The position numbers and the translations under genes were made by a program. A model generated the notes under the pieces. The model did not search any database, had not been told where the DNA came from, and worked only from the letters and a program-made list of their open reading frames with translations. 7,214 nucleotides of DNA from Chloroflexota bacterium (lineage in GTDB: Bacteria > Chloroflexota > UBA6077 > JADZDV01). The DNA lies in assembly GCA_020850915.1 (NCBI GenBank), contig JADZDV010000262.1, positions 1 to 7,214 of the forward strand, given 5' to 3'. The stretch's first letter is position 1. Every line of letters begins with the position of its first letter. This document shows, piece by piece, positions 1 through 6,289 of this stretch.

Positions 1-162
1 GCCTGCTCCCGCGGCCCAGCGCGTCCCACCTGGCCCTCCGTCAAGAGAATCCCAGCTCCGTTTGCTCTTGCCCAGTTCAGGCTGTCGGCCAGCCTGCTAT
101 TCTCGCCCTGGCAGCGAGACAGAGCGCTCGACGGCTCGGCCAGCGAAATACTCGGCCGGACT

Positions 163-238
163 GCAGAGAAGATCCCCACCGGTGGCACGTTGCCCCCCAG
201 GCAAGAGATGGCGGGTTCGGATTCCGCCTCACGCTCCA
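163..238 (+). pseudogene. Degenerate tRNA-Gly(CCC)-like element with encoded CCA
   Basis: The stretch is 76 bases long, the length of a tRNA including CCA, and its 3' half aligns with a tRNA. A T-stem (211-215 GCGGG with 223-227 TCCGC, one G-T pair) flanks the loop TTCGGAT at 216-222. The 3' acceptor strand is 228-234, the discriminator is T235 and CCA is at 236-238. An anticodon arm sits at the expected distance: stem 189-193/201-205 with four of five pairs, and a 7-base loop CCCCCAG whose positions 34-36 read CCC with A at 37. The five-base variable loop is 206-210. It looks non-functional: the 5' acceptor strand (163-169) pairs with the 3' strand at only about three of seven positions, position 8 is A rather than T, the D-stem is mismatched, position 33 is C instead of T, and the T-loop has G in place of the conserved A58. 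It is best read as a decayed or partly duplicated tRNA-Gly gene. Chance resemblance is possible but less likely given the agreement of T-arm, CCA and spacing. Confidence 0.45.
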
Positions 239-295
239 CGCACCGTTCGTGCGTCCTTCCCGCTCATGGATCGCGCAGCCCAGGAAGGAGTCACC

Positions 296-568
296 ATGGC
301 CGGACGACCTGCTCCGCGGCGCTTCACGGTTGGGGAGTTTGTCCAGATGGGCGCCGCGGGCATTCCAACGGACGACGATCGGGTCGAGCTCCTCGTAAGG
401 GAGGTCTTCCAACCGCCTCGCGTTGGAAGTTGGCGCGCCGCGGAGCTGCTCAACTCGACCGCGCTTCGCGCTGCTGGGCTCTCGGCTCCCTCCTCGCGGG
501 GCGATCCGCCCGCGGTCGGCGCGGATCTCGCGGACAAACAGCTTGCTCTCCTGCTCCGTGGCGACTTC
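296..568 (+). pseudogene. Uma2-family (DUF820) endonuclease remnant
   Basis: The first ~33 codons match the N-terminus of Uma2-family proteins (PF05685, PD-(D/E)XK-like fold): RRFTVGEFVQMGAAGI, then DDDRVELL. An ideal ribosome binding site AAGGAG (285-290) lies five bases before the ATG at 296, so translation signals survive. After that the resemblance fades. A short relic of the S(R)HAAELL segment remains around codons 44-53 (seen as SWRAAELLN), and one of the PDLALLR..DF segment around codons 81-91 (seen as KQLALLLRGDF), where the aspartate expected before LALL is missing. No match to the catalytic VLLVIEVADTS strand is visible afterwards. The frame stays open to a TGA at 689-691, but the rest does not look like this family. 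Intact Uma2 proteins are about 180-200 residues. I read this as a gene decayed by point changes and small indels rather than a divergent functional protein. It lies 57 bases after the tRNA-like element. Confidence 0.7.
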
Positions 569-949
569 CCATCCGGATCGCTGAGTCCGCCTGTAGCCCG
601 CACTACCACCGTGAAAGAGCTGACTGCCTGCATCCGGAGATGTTTCGCGGCGCATCGGAGGAGCGCCTCACGATTGCCCTGGCCGCCATGAATACGAACC
701 GGTCGACACTCGCGCCTTTGTCCCATCCAACCACGTCGAACTGTTCGTGAGATTCGAAGGTGTCCTCAGAGCCGAATGCGGAGAGGTGGGTGAACCGGTG
801 GCACCAGCACGGGGTGACCTTCCGCGGATGACTGGGTGCGAAAGCCGCCTGGATCGGTCGGTCCTGCACACTCGCTGCTGTGCGGGCAGCCTCTCTGTGG
901 TACCGATCCATCTCAAGACAAAATTGCGGTCCGCCTGCCGCGGCCGCGC
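569..949. other. Region without a supportable gene, upstream of msrP
   Basis: No intact gene is visible on either strand. Two adjoining open stretches could be debris of one older coding sequence: bases 601-690 read MFRGASEERLTIALAA in one frame, and from about 690 another frame reads EYEPVDTRAFVPSNHVELF. A one-base shift near 688-690 would join them. I do not recognise the resulting protein, and the third-position GC bias here is weaker than in the real genes of the window. The overlapping open frames on the minus strand have arginine- and serine-rich compositions typical of shadows in high-GC DNA. The right end carries the putative msrP promoter. Confidence 0.4.
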
Positions 950-955
950 TATACT
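924..955 (+). promoter_or_regulatory. Candidate sigma70-like promoter for msrPQ
   Basis: A good -10 box TATACT lies at 950-955. The only -35-like hexamer upstream is TTGCGG at 924-929, but the 20-base spacer is longer than the usual 16-18, so the -35 assignment is weak. Transcription would start near 961-963, at or next to the ribosome binding site GAGGGG (962-967), giving a leader of only about 15 bases before the ATG at 977. Confidence 0.35.
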
Positions 956-976
956 GGCCTCGAGGGGCGGATCACA

Positions 977-1972
977 ATGAGGAAGCTGCCAACCGAGCCA
1001 CCCAGCAGCGAGATTACCCCCGAGTCGCTCTACTTGCGGCGACGGGAGTTCATCAAGAATGGCGCGCTGGCCGCGGGGACCGCGGCCGTGGTGGGAAGTG
1101 GGTTGCTGTGGCTGACCGGGAAGGGTCCGCCGCCCGATGCGCCGGAGGAGCAGCCGATTTCTCAGGCCCCAATCGATCTCGCGCCGGTGGTCGGGGCGCG
1201 CCGTACGTACAACCTGGATGAGCCGCTCACCTCACGGGACGCGGTTACGACGTACAACAACTTCTACGAGTTCGGTCTTGACAAGGAAGATCCGGCCGAG
1301 AACGCGCACACGCTGAAGTCACGACCCTGGACGATCAGCGTTGAGGGCGAAGTCGCGAAGCCCCAGACGATCGACATCGACACCCTACTCTCGTGGTTCC
1401 CGCTCGAGGAACGAGTCTACCGCATGCGGTGCGTCGAGGCGTGGTCGATGGTCATCCCCTGGCTGGGGTTCTCGCTCGCCGACCTGATCAAGCGGCTCCA
1501 GCCAGGCGGGAACGCGGCGTTCGTCGAGTTCACCACGCTCCTCGACCCGGACCAGATGCCGGGACAGCGCTGGGCGGTGCTTGATTGGCCGTACGTCGAG
1601 GGGCTCCGGATGGACGAGGCCATGCACCCGTTGACGTTCATGGCTGTCGGCCTGTACGGCAGCCTGCTGCCGAACCAGAACGGCGCGCCGTTGCGGCTGG
1701 TCGTTCCCTGGAAGTACGGCTTCAAGGGCGTCAAGTCGATCGACAAGATCCGCTTCACGGACACCCAGCCGAGGACGACCTGGGCGATGGAAGCGCCTCA
1801 TGAGTACGGCTTCTACGCGAACGTCAATCCCGACGTGAACCACCCGCGCTGGAGCCAGGCCACAGAGCGGCGCATTGGCGATCTCGTCCGCCGCAAGACG
1901 CTGCCGTTCAACGGCTACGCCGAGGAAGTCGCCAGCCTCTACTCTGGCATGGACCTCCGAAAGAGCTTCTGA
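977..1972 (+). CDS. msrP: Protein-methionine-sulfoxide reductase catalytic subunit MsrP
   Basis: MsrP (formerly YedY) is a periplasmic molybdopterin enzyme of the sulfite oxidase fold that reduces methionine sulfoxide in oxidised envelope proteins. The product is 331 residues, close to the E. coli enzyme. It begins with a twin-arginine signal: R21-R22-R23-E-F-I-K at residues 21-27, then a hydrophobic stretch to about residue 46, so export folded with cofactor is expected. The molybdenum-ligating cysteine is C152 within the family signature [15 protein letters not shown] (148-162), and the following PDQMPGQ segment is also conserved. The C-terminus ([11 protein letters not shown]) is typical, so the gene looks complete. 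I chose the ATG at 977 because GAGGGG at 962-967 precedes it and because it puts the Tat motif near the N-terminus; the frame is open from an ATG at 836, but those 47 extra residues do not resemble the family. msrQ follows after 41 bases. No HprSR-like two-component regulator is adjacent within the window. Confidence 0.96.
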   Translation: MRKLPTEPPSSEITPESLYLRRREFIKNGALAAGTAAVVGSGLLWLTGKGPPPDAPEEQPISQAPIDLAPVVGARRTYNLDEPLTSRDAVTTYNNFYEFGLDKEDPAENAHTLKSRPWTISVEGEVAKPQTIDIDTLLSWFPLEERVYRMRCVEAWSMVIPWLGFSLADLIKRLQPGGNAAFVEFTTLLDPDQMPGQRWAVLDWPYVEGLRMDEAMHPLTFMAVGLYGSLLPNQNGAPLRLVVPWKYGFKGVKSIDKIRFTDTQPRTTWAMEAPHEYGFYANVNPDVNHPRWSQATERRIGDLVRRKTLPFNGYAEEVASLYSGMDLRKSF

Positions 1973-2013
1973 CCTCGTCGTGCTGACTTCTCACCTCGGG
2001 GAGCGTCCCGCGC

Positions 2014-2718
2014 ATGGCGGCTTCTGAGCGACCCTCGCGGGTACAGTTCTCGCAGCGACCACGCGCCGTACCCCTTGTGTGGTTGGCACCGGGCATCTTC
2101 GTTGGAGCACTGGCCCCGTTCGTCTGGATTGTGCTGCGCGCCCGGTCTGGCGAGCTCGGCGCCAACCCGATCGCGGAGGTCGAGAACGAGCTGGGTCTTG
2201 CCGCGCTCGTCCTCCTGGTCGCCAGCCTCGCCTGTACCCCGGCGCGCCACCTCTTCGCCTGGTCTTGGCCCCCGCGGGTTCGCCGCGAGCTCGGCCTGTT
2301 CGCCTTCTTCTACGCGGTGCTCCACTTTCTGGTCTACCTGGTGCTGGACCAGACTTTCGAGTGGGGGGCCATCGTCGAGGACGTCCTCGAGCGCCCGTTC
2401 ATTACCGCCGGTTTTCTCGCCCTGGTGCTCCTGACACCGCTCGCGTTCACCTCGACGAAGGCTTCGATACGGCGGCTCGGGTTCCGCCGCTGGCAGCGCG
2501 TGCACCAGCTTGCCTACGTCGCCGGGGTGATGGCGGTCATCCATTTCATCTGGCGAGTCAAGCTCGACGTCACCCAGCCGCTGCTCTACGCGGCCGTCCT
2601 GGGCGGGTTGCTCGCCGTGCGAGTCGCCTTCTGGGTCCGCAAGCGCCTGGCAAGCCGGCCGTTGACCCCGAGCCAGATCGCCCCTGCATCCCCCGTCGAC
2701 GAAGCCGCCAGCAGCTAA
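2014..2718 (+). CDS. msrQ: Heme-binding membrane subunit MsrQ of the MsrPQ system
   Basis: MsrQ (YedZ) is a multi-pass b-type cytochrome of the ferric-reductase-like transmembrane group that passes electrons from the respiratory chain (quinones, or flavin reductase in E. coli) to periplasmic MsrP. The 234-residue product shows about six membrane segments, near residues 20-41, 60-75, 93-112, 130-146, 163-180 and 188-208. Three histidines, H104, H164 and H177, match the E. coli heme-related histidines 91, 151 and 164 with identical spacing of 60 and 13 residues, in the contexts FFYAVLHFLVY and RWQRVHQLAYVAGVMAVIHF. The protein is somewhat longer than the E. coli one (about 211 residues) because of an N-terminal extension of about 13 residues and a proline/serine-rich cytoplasmic tail. 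GGGGAG (1998-2003) lies ten bases before the ATG. It is very probably co-transcribed with msrP, 41 bases upstream. The methionine-sulfoxide repair role is inferred from the family and the pairing. Confidence 0.95.
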   Translation: MAASERPSRVQFSQRPRAVPLVWLAPGIFVGALAPFVWIVLRARSGELGANPIAEVENELGLAALVLLVASLACTPARHLFAWSWPPRVRRELGLFAFFYAVLHFLVYLVLDQTFEWGAIVEDVLERPFITAGFLALVLLTPLAFTSTKASIRRLGFRRWQRVHQLAYVAGVMAVIHFIWRVKLDVTQPLLYAAVLGGLLAVRVAFWVRKRLASRPLTPSQIAPASPVDEAASS

Positions 2719-2760
2719 ACCGAAGCCACAGTGGGATCCAGATGGTTGTGCCAGCAGCGT

Positions 2761-2787
2761 CCGCGTGTTTCACCGCGGTCTTGGTTT
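2761..2787 (+). terminator. Weak hairpin with T-rich tail after msrQ
   Basis: CCGCG (2761-2765) pairs with CGCGG (2774-2778) around an 8-base loop and is followed by the T-rich TCTTGGTTT (2779-2787). It lies 42 bases after the msrQ stop. The stem is only five pairs and the T-run is interrupted, so this is a weak candidate. A second hairpin, CCGCCG/CGGCGG at 2826-2831/2843-2848, lacks a T-run. The rest of the convergent gap 2719-3002 shows nothing else. Confidence 0.3.
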
Positions 2788-3002
2788 AGGACTCGGTCAC
2801 GGCCTCCTGCCGGACGGGCGAACCACCGCCGTCGACGCCGTTCGGCGGAGGGCTCATCCGCCATCCCTGCTCCACGTCTCTGGCTTGTGGGCTGAACTCC
2901 CACGGGCATTCCCCAGGTCAGCTCATGATCTGCCAGCCGGCGCCGTGGTTCAGCCGGGCGTCTGCCTCAGCAGTCCTCGGCCCACTGGGCAGCCGGCTCG
3001 CG

Positions 3003-3911
3003 TCAGCGCCCCGGAGCGGCGGAACGATAGCCCAGCAAACGGTCGTACACGTCGATGCGTCGGTCGGCCACCGGGTTGGCCAGCTCCGACCAGTTGTGGT
3101 ACCGCGCGGCGGAGAGGTTGATCTCGGCGCAGACGATCTCCTGGCGGTCGAGCGAGGCGCGATCCACGACGAAGCCGGTCGGGCCGAGAACGCAACTGTT
3201 GCCGAGGAATGTGCAGCTTCGTTCGGTCCCGCAGCGGTCCGCGCAGATCATGTAGACCCCATTGACATGCGCGGCGGCAGCGTGGACCCAGGGACTGATC
3301 GGATTCGCCAGGTCGATGAGCCCTTCCACCAGCACCCAGCAGGTCGGGTCGCAGATGATGTCCGCGCCCTGGAGAGCCAGGATACGCGCGACCTCGGGAT
3401 GCCAGCCGTCGTAGCAGATCATGATCCCGACCCGACCGAATGGGGTGTGGAAGATCGGCAGGCCGAGATCGCCCGGCTCGAAGAACAGCTTCTCTTCGTC
3501 CCAGAGGTGGATCTTGCGGTACTTGCCAATGTACCCGTCAGGTCCGACGAAGGCGGCCGTATTGTAGAACCTGCCTCCGTCCCGTTCGGCCACGCCGCCG
3601 ACGATGTAGCAATCGCCAGCCCGCGCAAGCTGCTGCCACGCCTCGACTGTCGGCCCACCCGGCACGGGTTGGGCAATCTCGGCCACTTCGGCGCGGCTGT
3701 TGAACATGTAGCCGCTGCTGCAGAGCTCGGGCAGGACCATCAGCTTGACACCGTCGCGGATGGCGCGGCCGATCAGTTCGGAAGACACTTGCAGGTTGTA
3801 GTCGAGGTCGCCGACATGAGGCTCCATCTGAATGGCCGCGACCTTCAAGAGCGATTCTCGACCCTTGATCCGCTGACCCGGATACTCCGGCACTGGCTGC
3901 ATGCTTGCCAT
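3003..3911 (-). CDS. Nitrilase-superfamily carbon-nitrogen hydrolase
   Basis: The 302-residue protein belongs to the carbon-nitrogen hydrolase (nitrilase/amidase) superfamily, which splits C-N bonds of amides, N-carbamoyl compounds or nitriles through a Glu-Lys-Cys triad. The triad is visible: E62 in VLPELCSSGY, K133 in GKYRKIHLWDEEKLFFEPGD, and C166 in VGIMICYDGWHPE. The YDGWHPE form after the cysteine and the intact EPGD loop point to an amidase or carbamoylase-like branch rather than a strict nitrilase, but the substrate cannot be told. No signal peptide is seen, so the enzyme is probably cytoplasmic. AGGAG (plus-strand CTCCT, 3919-3923) lies seven bases before the ATG whose first base is 3911; this supports a 22-residue leader before the usual family start at LKVAAIQ. 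An in-frame ATG at 3902 is an alternative. The gene is 80 bases downstream of an SDR gene on the same strand and is probably its operon partner. The long open frame on the opposite strand is a shadow. Confidence 0.92.
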   Translation of the reverse strand: MASMQPVPEYPGQRIKGRESLLKVAAIQMEPHVGDLDYNLQVSSELIGRAIRDGVKLMVLPELCSSGYMFNSRAEVAEIAQPVPGGPTVEAWQQLARAGDCYIVGGVAERDGGRFYNTAAFVGPDGYIGKYRKIHLWDEEKLFFEPGDLGLPIFHTPFGRVGIMICYDGWHPEVARILALQGADIICDPTCWVLVEGLIDLANPISPWVHAAAAHVNGVYMICADRCGTERSCTFLGNSCVLGPTGFVVDRASLDRQEIVCAEINLSAARYHNWSELANPVADRRIDVYDRLLGYRSAAPGR

Positions 3912-3991
3912 CGTCCGACTCCTCTCTGGGGCCGCTCGTTCAGGCTTCGAGCCGTTGCTTCAGGCTAGTCTCACCCGCCTGCCGCGCGCCT

Positions 3992-4741
3992 TCATTGTGC
4001 CAGCCAGCCGCCGTCGATGGCGATGGTGACGCCGCAGACGTAGTCGGATTCGTCAGACGCCAGATACACCGCTGCCGGCGCCACGTCCTCAGGGCGACTC
4101 GTGCGGCCGTACGGTGTGCGCTGAAGGAGCGACGCGTAGTAGGCGGGCTCTCGCATCAGGTGGCTGTTGATGGGCGTCTCGACGTTGGAGGGCGAGATGC
4201 CGTTGACGTTGATCCGGAACGGCGCAAGCTCGACGCCGAGCGCCCGAGTCAGGCCGTTCACGCCAGCCTTGGACGCGCCGTAGACAGCGCTCTTCGGAAA
4301 ACTGGTCTCGCCGGCCTGCGAGCCGATGTTGATGACCTTCCCCTTGCCCTGCCGGCGCATCTCGACGACCGCCCGCTGGGTCAGAAAGAACAGGCCCTTG
4401 AGATTGGTAGCGACGATCGTGTCCCAATCGCGCTCGGAAACGTCCTCGAGCGCCCCGTTGATGAACACGCCAGCGTTGTTGACCAGGATGTCCAGCTTGC
4501 CGAAACGATCGACGACGGCGTGGACGAGCCGGTCGTGGTCGGCAAGCACGGAGACGTCGGCCTGGACCGCGATCGCCTCACCACCAGCGTCACAGATCCC
4601 CGCCGCGACGGCCTCGGCTCCGGCACGGCTCCGCGCGGCAATGGCCACGCGCGACCCCTCCCTGGCGAAGGTGCGCGCGATGCACTCGCCAATGCCGGCG
4701 CTTCCGCCAGTGATCAGCGCCACTCGTCCCAGCAAGCGCAT
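3992..4741 (-). CDS. SDR-family oxidoreductase (classical, FabG-like)
   Basis: This 249-residue protein is a classical short-chain dehydrogenase/reductase, catalysing NAD(P)-dependent oxidation of an alcohol or reduction of a ketone. All landmarks are present: the cofactor motif TGGSAGIG (11-18), VQADVS (59-64), NNAG (88-91), the structural N113, and the catalytic S141, Y154 and K158 in the YGASK motif. An arginine (R37) at the end of the second beta strand, in place of the aspartate seen in NAD-specific members, suggests NADP(H) preference; this is inference. The C-terminus VTIAIDGGWLAQ is the usual end of the family. AGGAG (plus-strand CTCCT, 4748-4752) lies six bases before the ATG and a strong promoter lies just upstream. 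It is transcribed away from the second SDR and ahead of the C-N hydrolase. Family-level hits such as 3-oxoacyl-ACP reductase or glucose 1-dehydrogenase would not be reliable substrate assignments. Confidence 0.94.
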   Translation of the reverse strand: MRLLGRVALITGGSAGIGECIARTFAREGSRVAIAARSRAGAEAVAAGICDAGGEAIAVQADVSVLADHDRLVHAVVDRFGKLDILVNNAGVFINGALEDVSERDWDTIVATNLKGLFFLTQRAVVEMRRQGKGKVINIGSQAGETSFPKSAVYGASKAGVNGLTRALGVELAPFRINVNGISPSNVETPINSHLMREPAYYASLLQRTPYGRTSRPEDVAPAAVYLASDESDYVCGVTIAIDGGWLAQ

Positions 4742-4771
4742 CTGGCGCTCCTCTCCATCTGCCTCGTGGCG

Positions 4772-4800
4772 AGCATACGCAGCGCCAGCGCGATCGTCAA
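4772..4800 (-). promoter_or_regulatory. Sigma70-type promoter of the leftward SDR/C-N hydrolase unit
   Basis: Read on the minus strand, TTGACG (plus-strand CGTCAA, 4795-4800) is followed by a 17-base spacer and TATGCT (plus-strand AGCATA, 4772-4777). This is five of six consensus bases at -35, four of six at -10, and optimal spacing. Transcription would begin near 4765, about 24 bases before the ATG at 4741, with the AGGAG ribosome binding site between them. Confidence 0.65.
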
Positions 4801-4971
4801 GGCAGCGCTTCGCGACGCGACAACCGCGCGGCGCAGAGTCTCGTCTTCCAGGGACCGGCCTGCTAGCATTGCGCTGCCGAGTGCAGGACCAAACCAGAGG
4901 ATTGGGATAGCCGTCGCCCCTACAAGATCGAATCCGACCATCTGCTCTGCTCGTGCACCAGGAGACGACGG

Positions 4972-5724
4972 ATGAGGCTAGCCGACAAGATCGCGATCGT
5001 CACGGGCGGTTCGCGAGGGATTGGCCAGGCGATCGCCCACGGCATGGCCGAGGAAGGCGCCCGGGTCGTGGTCTTCCATTCCTCCGCGCCGGGTACCTTC
5101 ATCGGATCAACCGGTCGGCCGACCGCCGCGGCGGTGGGCGAACCGCTCGAAGTTCACGGAGACGTCTCTAGCAGAGCGGACGTCGAGCGGCTGGTGCAGA
5201 CCACGCTGGCTGCTTATGGCGGGATCGACGTCCTGGTGAACGTCGCGGGAGTGGCGGTGTTCGGGGAGTTCCTCGAGATGACCGAGGCGGAGTGGGAGCG
5301 CCAGCTCGCTGTCAACGCGAAGGGTGTCTTCCTGGCGTCACAGGCGGTGGCGCGCGTGATGGCCCGGCAGGGCGGCGGACGGATTGTCAACGTCACCTCC
5401 ATCTCCGGCGAGCGAGCCGACCCGGCGCTGGTGGCCTACTGCGCCAGCAAGGCCGCTGCGAACATGCTTACCAAGGCGATGGCCGCCGCGCTGGGCAAGT
5501 ACAACATCACGGTCAACGCCGTTATGCCGGGGACGACGGTCACGGACATGAATCGAGACCGACTCGCGGACGAGCGGATCGCCGGCCCGCTGCGAGCGAT
5601 GACGCCGCTCGGTCGACTGGGAGCCCCGGCCGACATCGTGGGCGCCGTCCTCTACCTCGCCTCGCCGGAGGCCGCCTGGACATCCGGCGCGCTGATCCCC
5701 GTCGACGGTGGTTTCCTGACGTAG
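4972..5724 (+). CDS. SDR-family oxidoreductase (classical) with unusual cofactor loop
   Basis: A 250-residue classical short-chain dehydrogenase/reductase. It carries TGGSRGIG (11-18), GDVS (63-66), NVAG (90-93, a common variant of NNAG), N115, and the catalytic S143, Y156 and K160 in YCASK; it ends in the typical LIPVDGGFLT. The part after the second beta strand is atypical: residues 36-58 (starting HSSAPGTFIG) are rich in Gly, Pro, Ser and Thr where a helix and an acidic or basic cofactor-selecting residue are usual. The HSS start recalls NADPH-using FabG-like enzymes, but specificity is uncertain. AGGAG (4960-4964) lies seven bases before the ATG. It is divergent from the other SDR (230-base gap) and the VOC gene follows after about 30 bases, so these two are probably one operon. 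I found no convincing promoter on this strand in the gap. The substrate is unknown. Confidence 0.94.
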   Translation: MRLADKIAIVTGGSRGIGQAIAHGMAEEGARVVVFHSSAPGTFIGSTGRPTAAAVGEPLEVHGDVSSRADVERLVQTTLAAYGGIDVLVNVAGVAVFGEFLEMTEAEWERQLAVNAKGVFLASQAVARVMARQGGGRIVNVTSISGERADPALVAYCASKAAANMLTKAMAAALGKYNITVNAVMPGTTVTDMNRDRLADERIAGPLRAMTPLGRLGAPADIVGAVLYLASPEAAWTSGALIPVDGGFLT

Positions 5725-5745
5725 TCGATCGTTCGCAGACCACAC

Positions 5746-5751
5746 GGGAGG
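5746..5751 (+). promoter_or_regulatory. Ribosome binding site that decides the VOC gene start
   Basis: GGGAGG ends two bases before the first of two tandem ATG codons (5754) and five bases before the second (5757). Only the second has a workable spacing, so 5757 is taken as the start; using 5754 would add one methionine. Confidence 0.6.
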
Positions 5752-5756
5752 TCATG

Positions 5757-6227
5757 ATGGCCCAAGGAAGTGGGATCAAAGCCAACGGAATTCACCACAC
5801 AAGTCTCGTTGTCAGCGATATGGATCGCTCACTGCGCTTCTATCGCGACCTGCTCGGCATGGAGGTCGCGGTGGACACGGAGATGCAGGGTGAGATGCTC
5901 GACCGAGAAGTTGCGCTCCAGGGCGCGCACATCCGGGTTGTCGAGCTGAAGGTGGGCCAGGCAAACGCGTACCTCGAGCTGCTGCAATACTACGCGCCGC
6001 CCGGCAAGCCGTTCCCGCGCGACTTCCGCTGTTGCGACACGGGCGCTCCGCACATCGCCTTCCTGGTGCCTGACATCCAGCGCGCGTACGAGGAGCTCAG
6101 CGCGGCCGGCGTGAGATTCACTTCACCGCCGCAGGACGTTGACAGCGGCGCGTTCCGCGGCAGCAAGACGGTCTACTGTTACGACCCTGACGGCCTGATC
6201 GCTGAGCTGTGGGAACTGCCTGCCTGA
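5757..6227 (+). CDS. VOC-family metalloprotein (glyoxalase I / epimerase-like)
   Basis: The 156-residue product is a single two-module vicinal-oxygen-chelate protein, the fold of glyoxalase I, methylmalonyl-CoA epimerase, extradiol dioxygenases and fosfomycin-resistance proteins. The first module begins HHTSLVVSDMDRSLRFYRDLLG (from residue 13); the second contains HIAFLVPDIQRAYEELSAAG (from 99) and ends YDPDGLIAELWELP. The four metal ligands expected for the glyoxalase/epimerase type are in place: H14 (or H13), E74 in AYLELLQYY, H99 and E150. An active divalent-metal enzyme is therefore likely, acting by isomerisation, epimerisation or lyase chemistry, but the substrate is not readable. Its place about 30 bases behind an SDR on the same strand suggests that the two act on one pathway. 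The reading frame is open far upstream over the SDR gene; that part is a shadow. The gene converges on the SnoaL-like gene. Confidence 0.9.
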   Translation: MAQGSGIKANGIHHTSLVVSDMDRSLRFYRDLLGMEVAVDTEMQGEMLDREVALQGAHIRVVELKVGQANAYLELLQYYAPPGKPFPRDFRCCDTGAPHIAFLVPDIQRAYEELSAAGVRFTSPPQDVDSGAFRGSKTVYCYDPDGLIAELWELPA

Positions 6228-6231
6228 GGGA

Positions 6232-6266
6232 GTTCGGGCGGCAGACCACGCCGCTGCCCGCCGAAC
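6232..6266. terminator. Hairpin between convergent genes, possible bidirectional terminator
   Basis: Arms 6232-6244 and 6254-6266 are complementary over 13 positions except for two central mismatches (GTTCGG and GGCAG segments pair fully), with a 9-base loop. It starts five bases after the VOC stop and ends 24 bases before the stop of the opposing SnoaL-like gene. There is no T-run on either side, so it is not a textbook intrinsic terminator; the position and stem strength still favour a role at transcript ends. Confidence 0.45.
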
Positions 6267-6289
6267 ACGTCGAGGGATCCCCCCCTGGC

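Noticed and set aside
1..162. Possible further tRNA genes or coding sequence at the left edge
   Set aside because: I looked for cloverleaf arms and coding motifs and saw nothing consistent.
77..655. 192-codon open frame on the minus strand at the left end
   Set aside because: Arginine-, serine- and glycine-rich shadow across the tRNA-like and Uma2 remnants, with no recognisable domain.
836..976. N-terminal extension of msrP from the ATG at 836
   Set aside because: The 47 extra residues do not resemble the family, would bury the Tat signal inside the protein, and include the candidate promoter. The start at 977 has a ribosome binding site.
2925..3968. 347-codon open frame on the plus strand opposite the C-N hydrolase
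   Set aside because: It is antisense to a gene with an intact catalytic triad and ribosome binding site, and its sequence resembles no family. Long antisense open frames are expected from G/C-biased third positions.
3905..4975. 356-codon open frame on the plus strand opposite the leftward SDR
   Set aside because: Shadow of the SDR gene; no motif, no supporting start signal, and it overlaps the leftward promoter and the start of the next real gene.
5292..5756. Long N-terminal extension of the VOC frame over the rightward SDR
   Set aside because: Out-of-frame overlap with a complete SDR gene; low-complexity Arg/Gly content, and the VOC domain begins right after the 5757 start.
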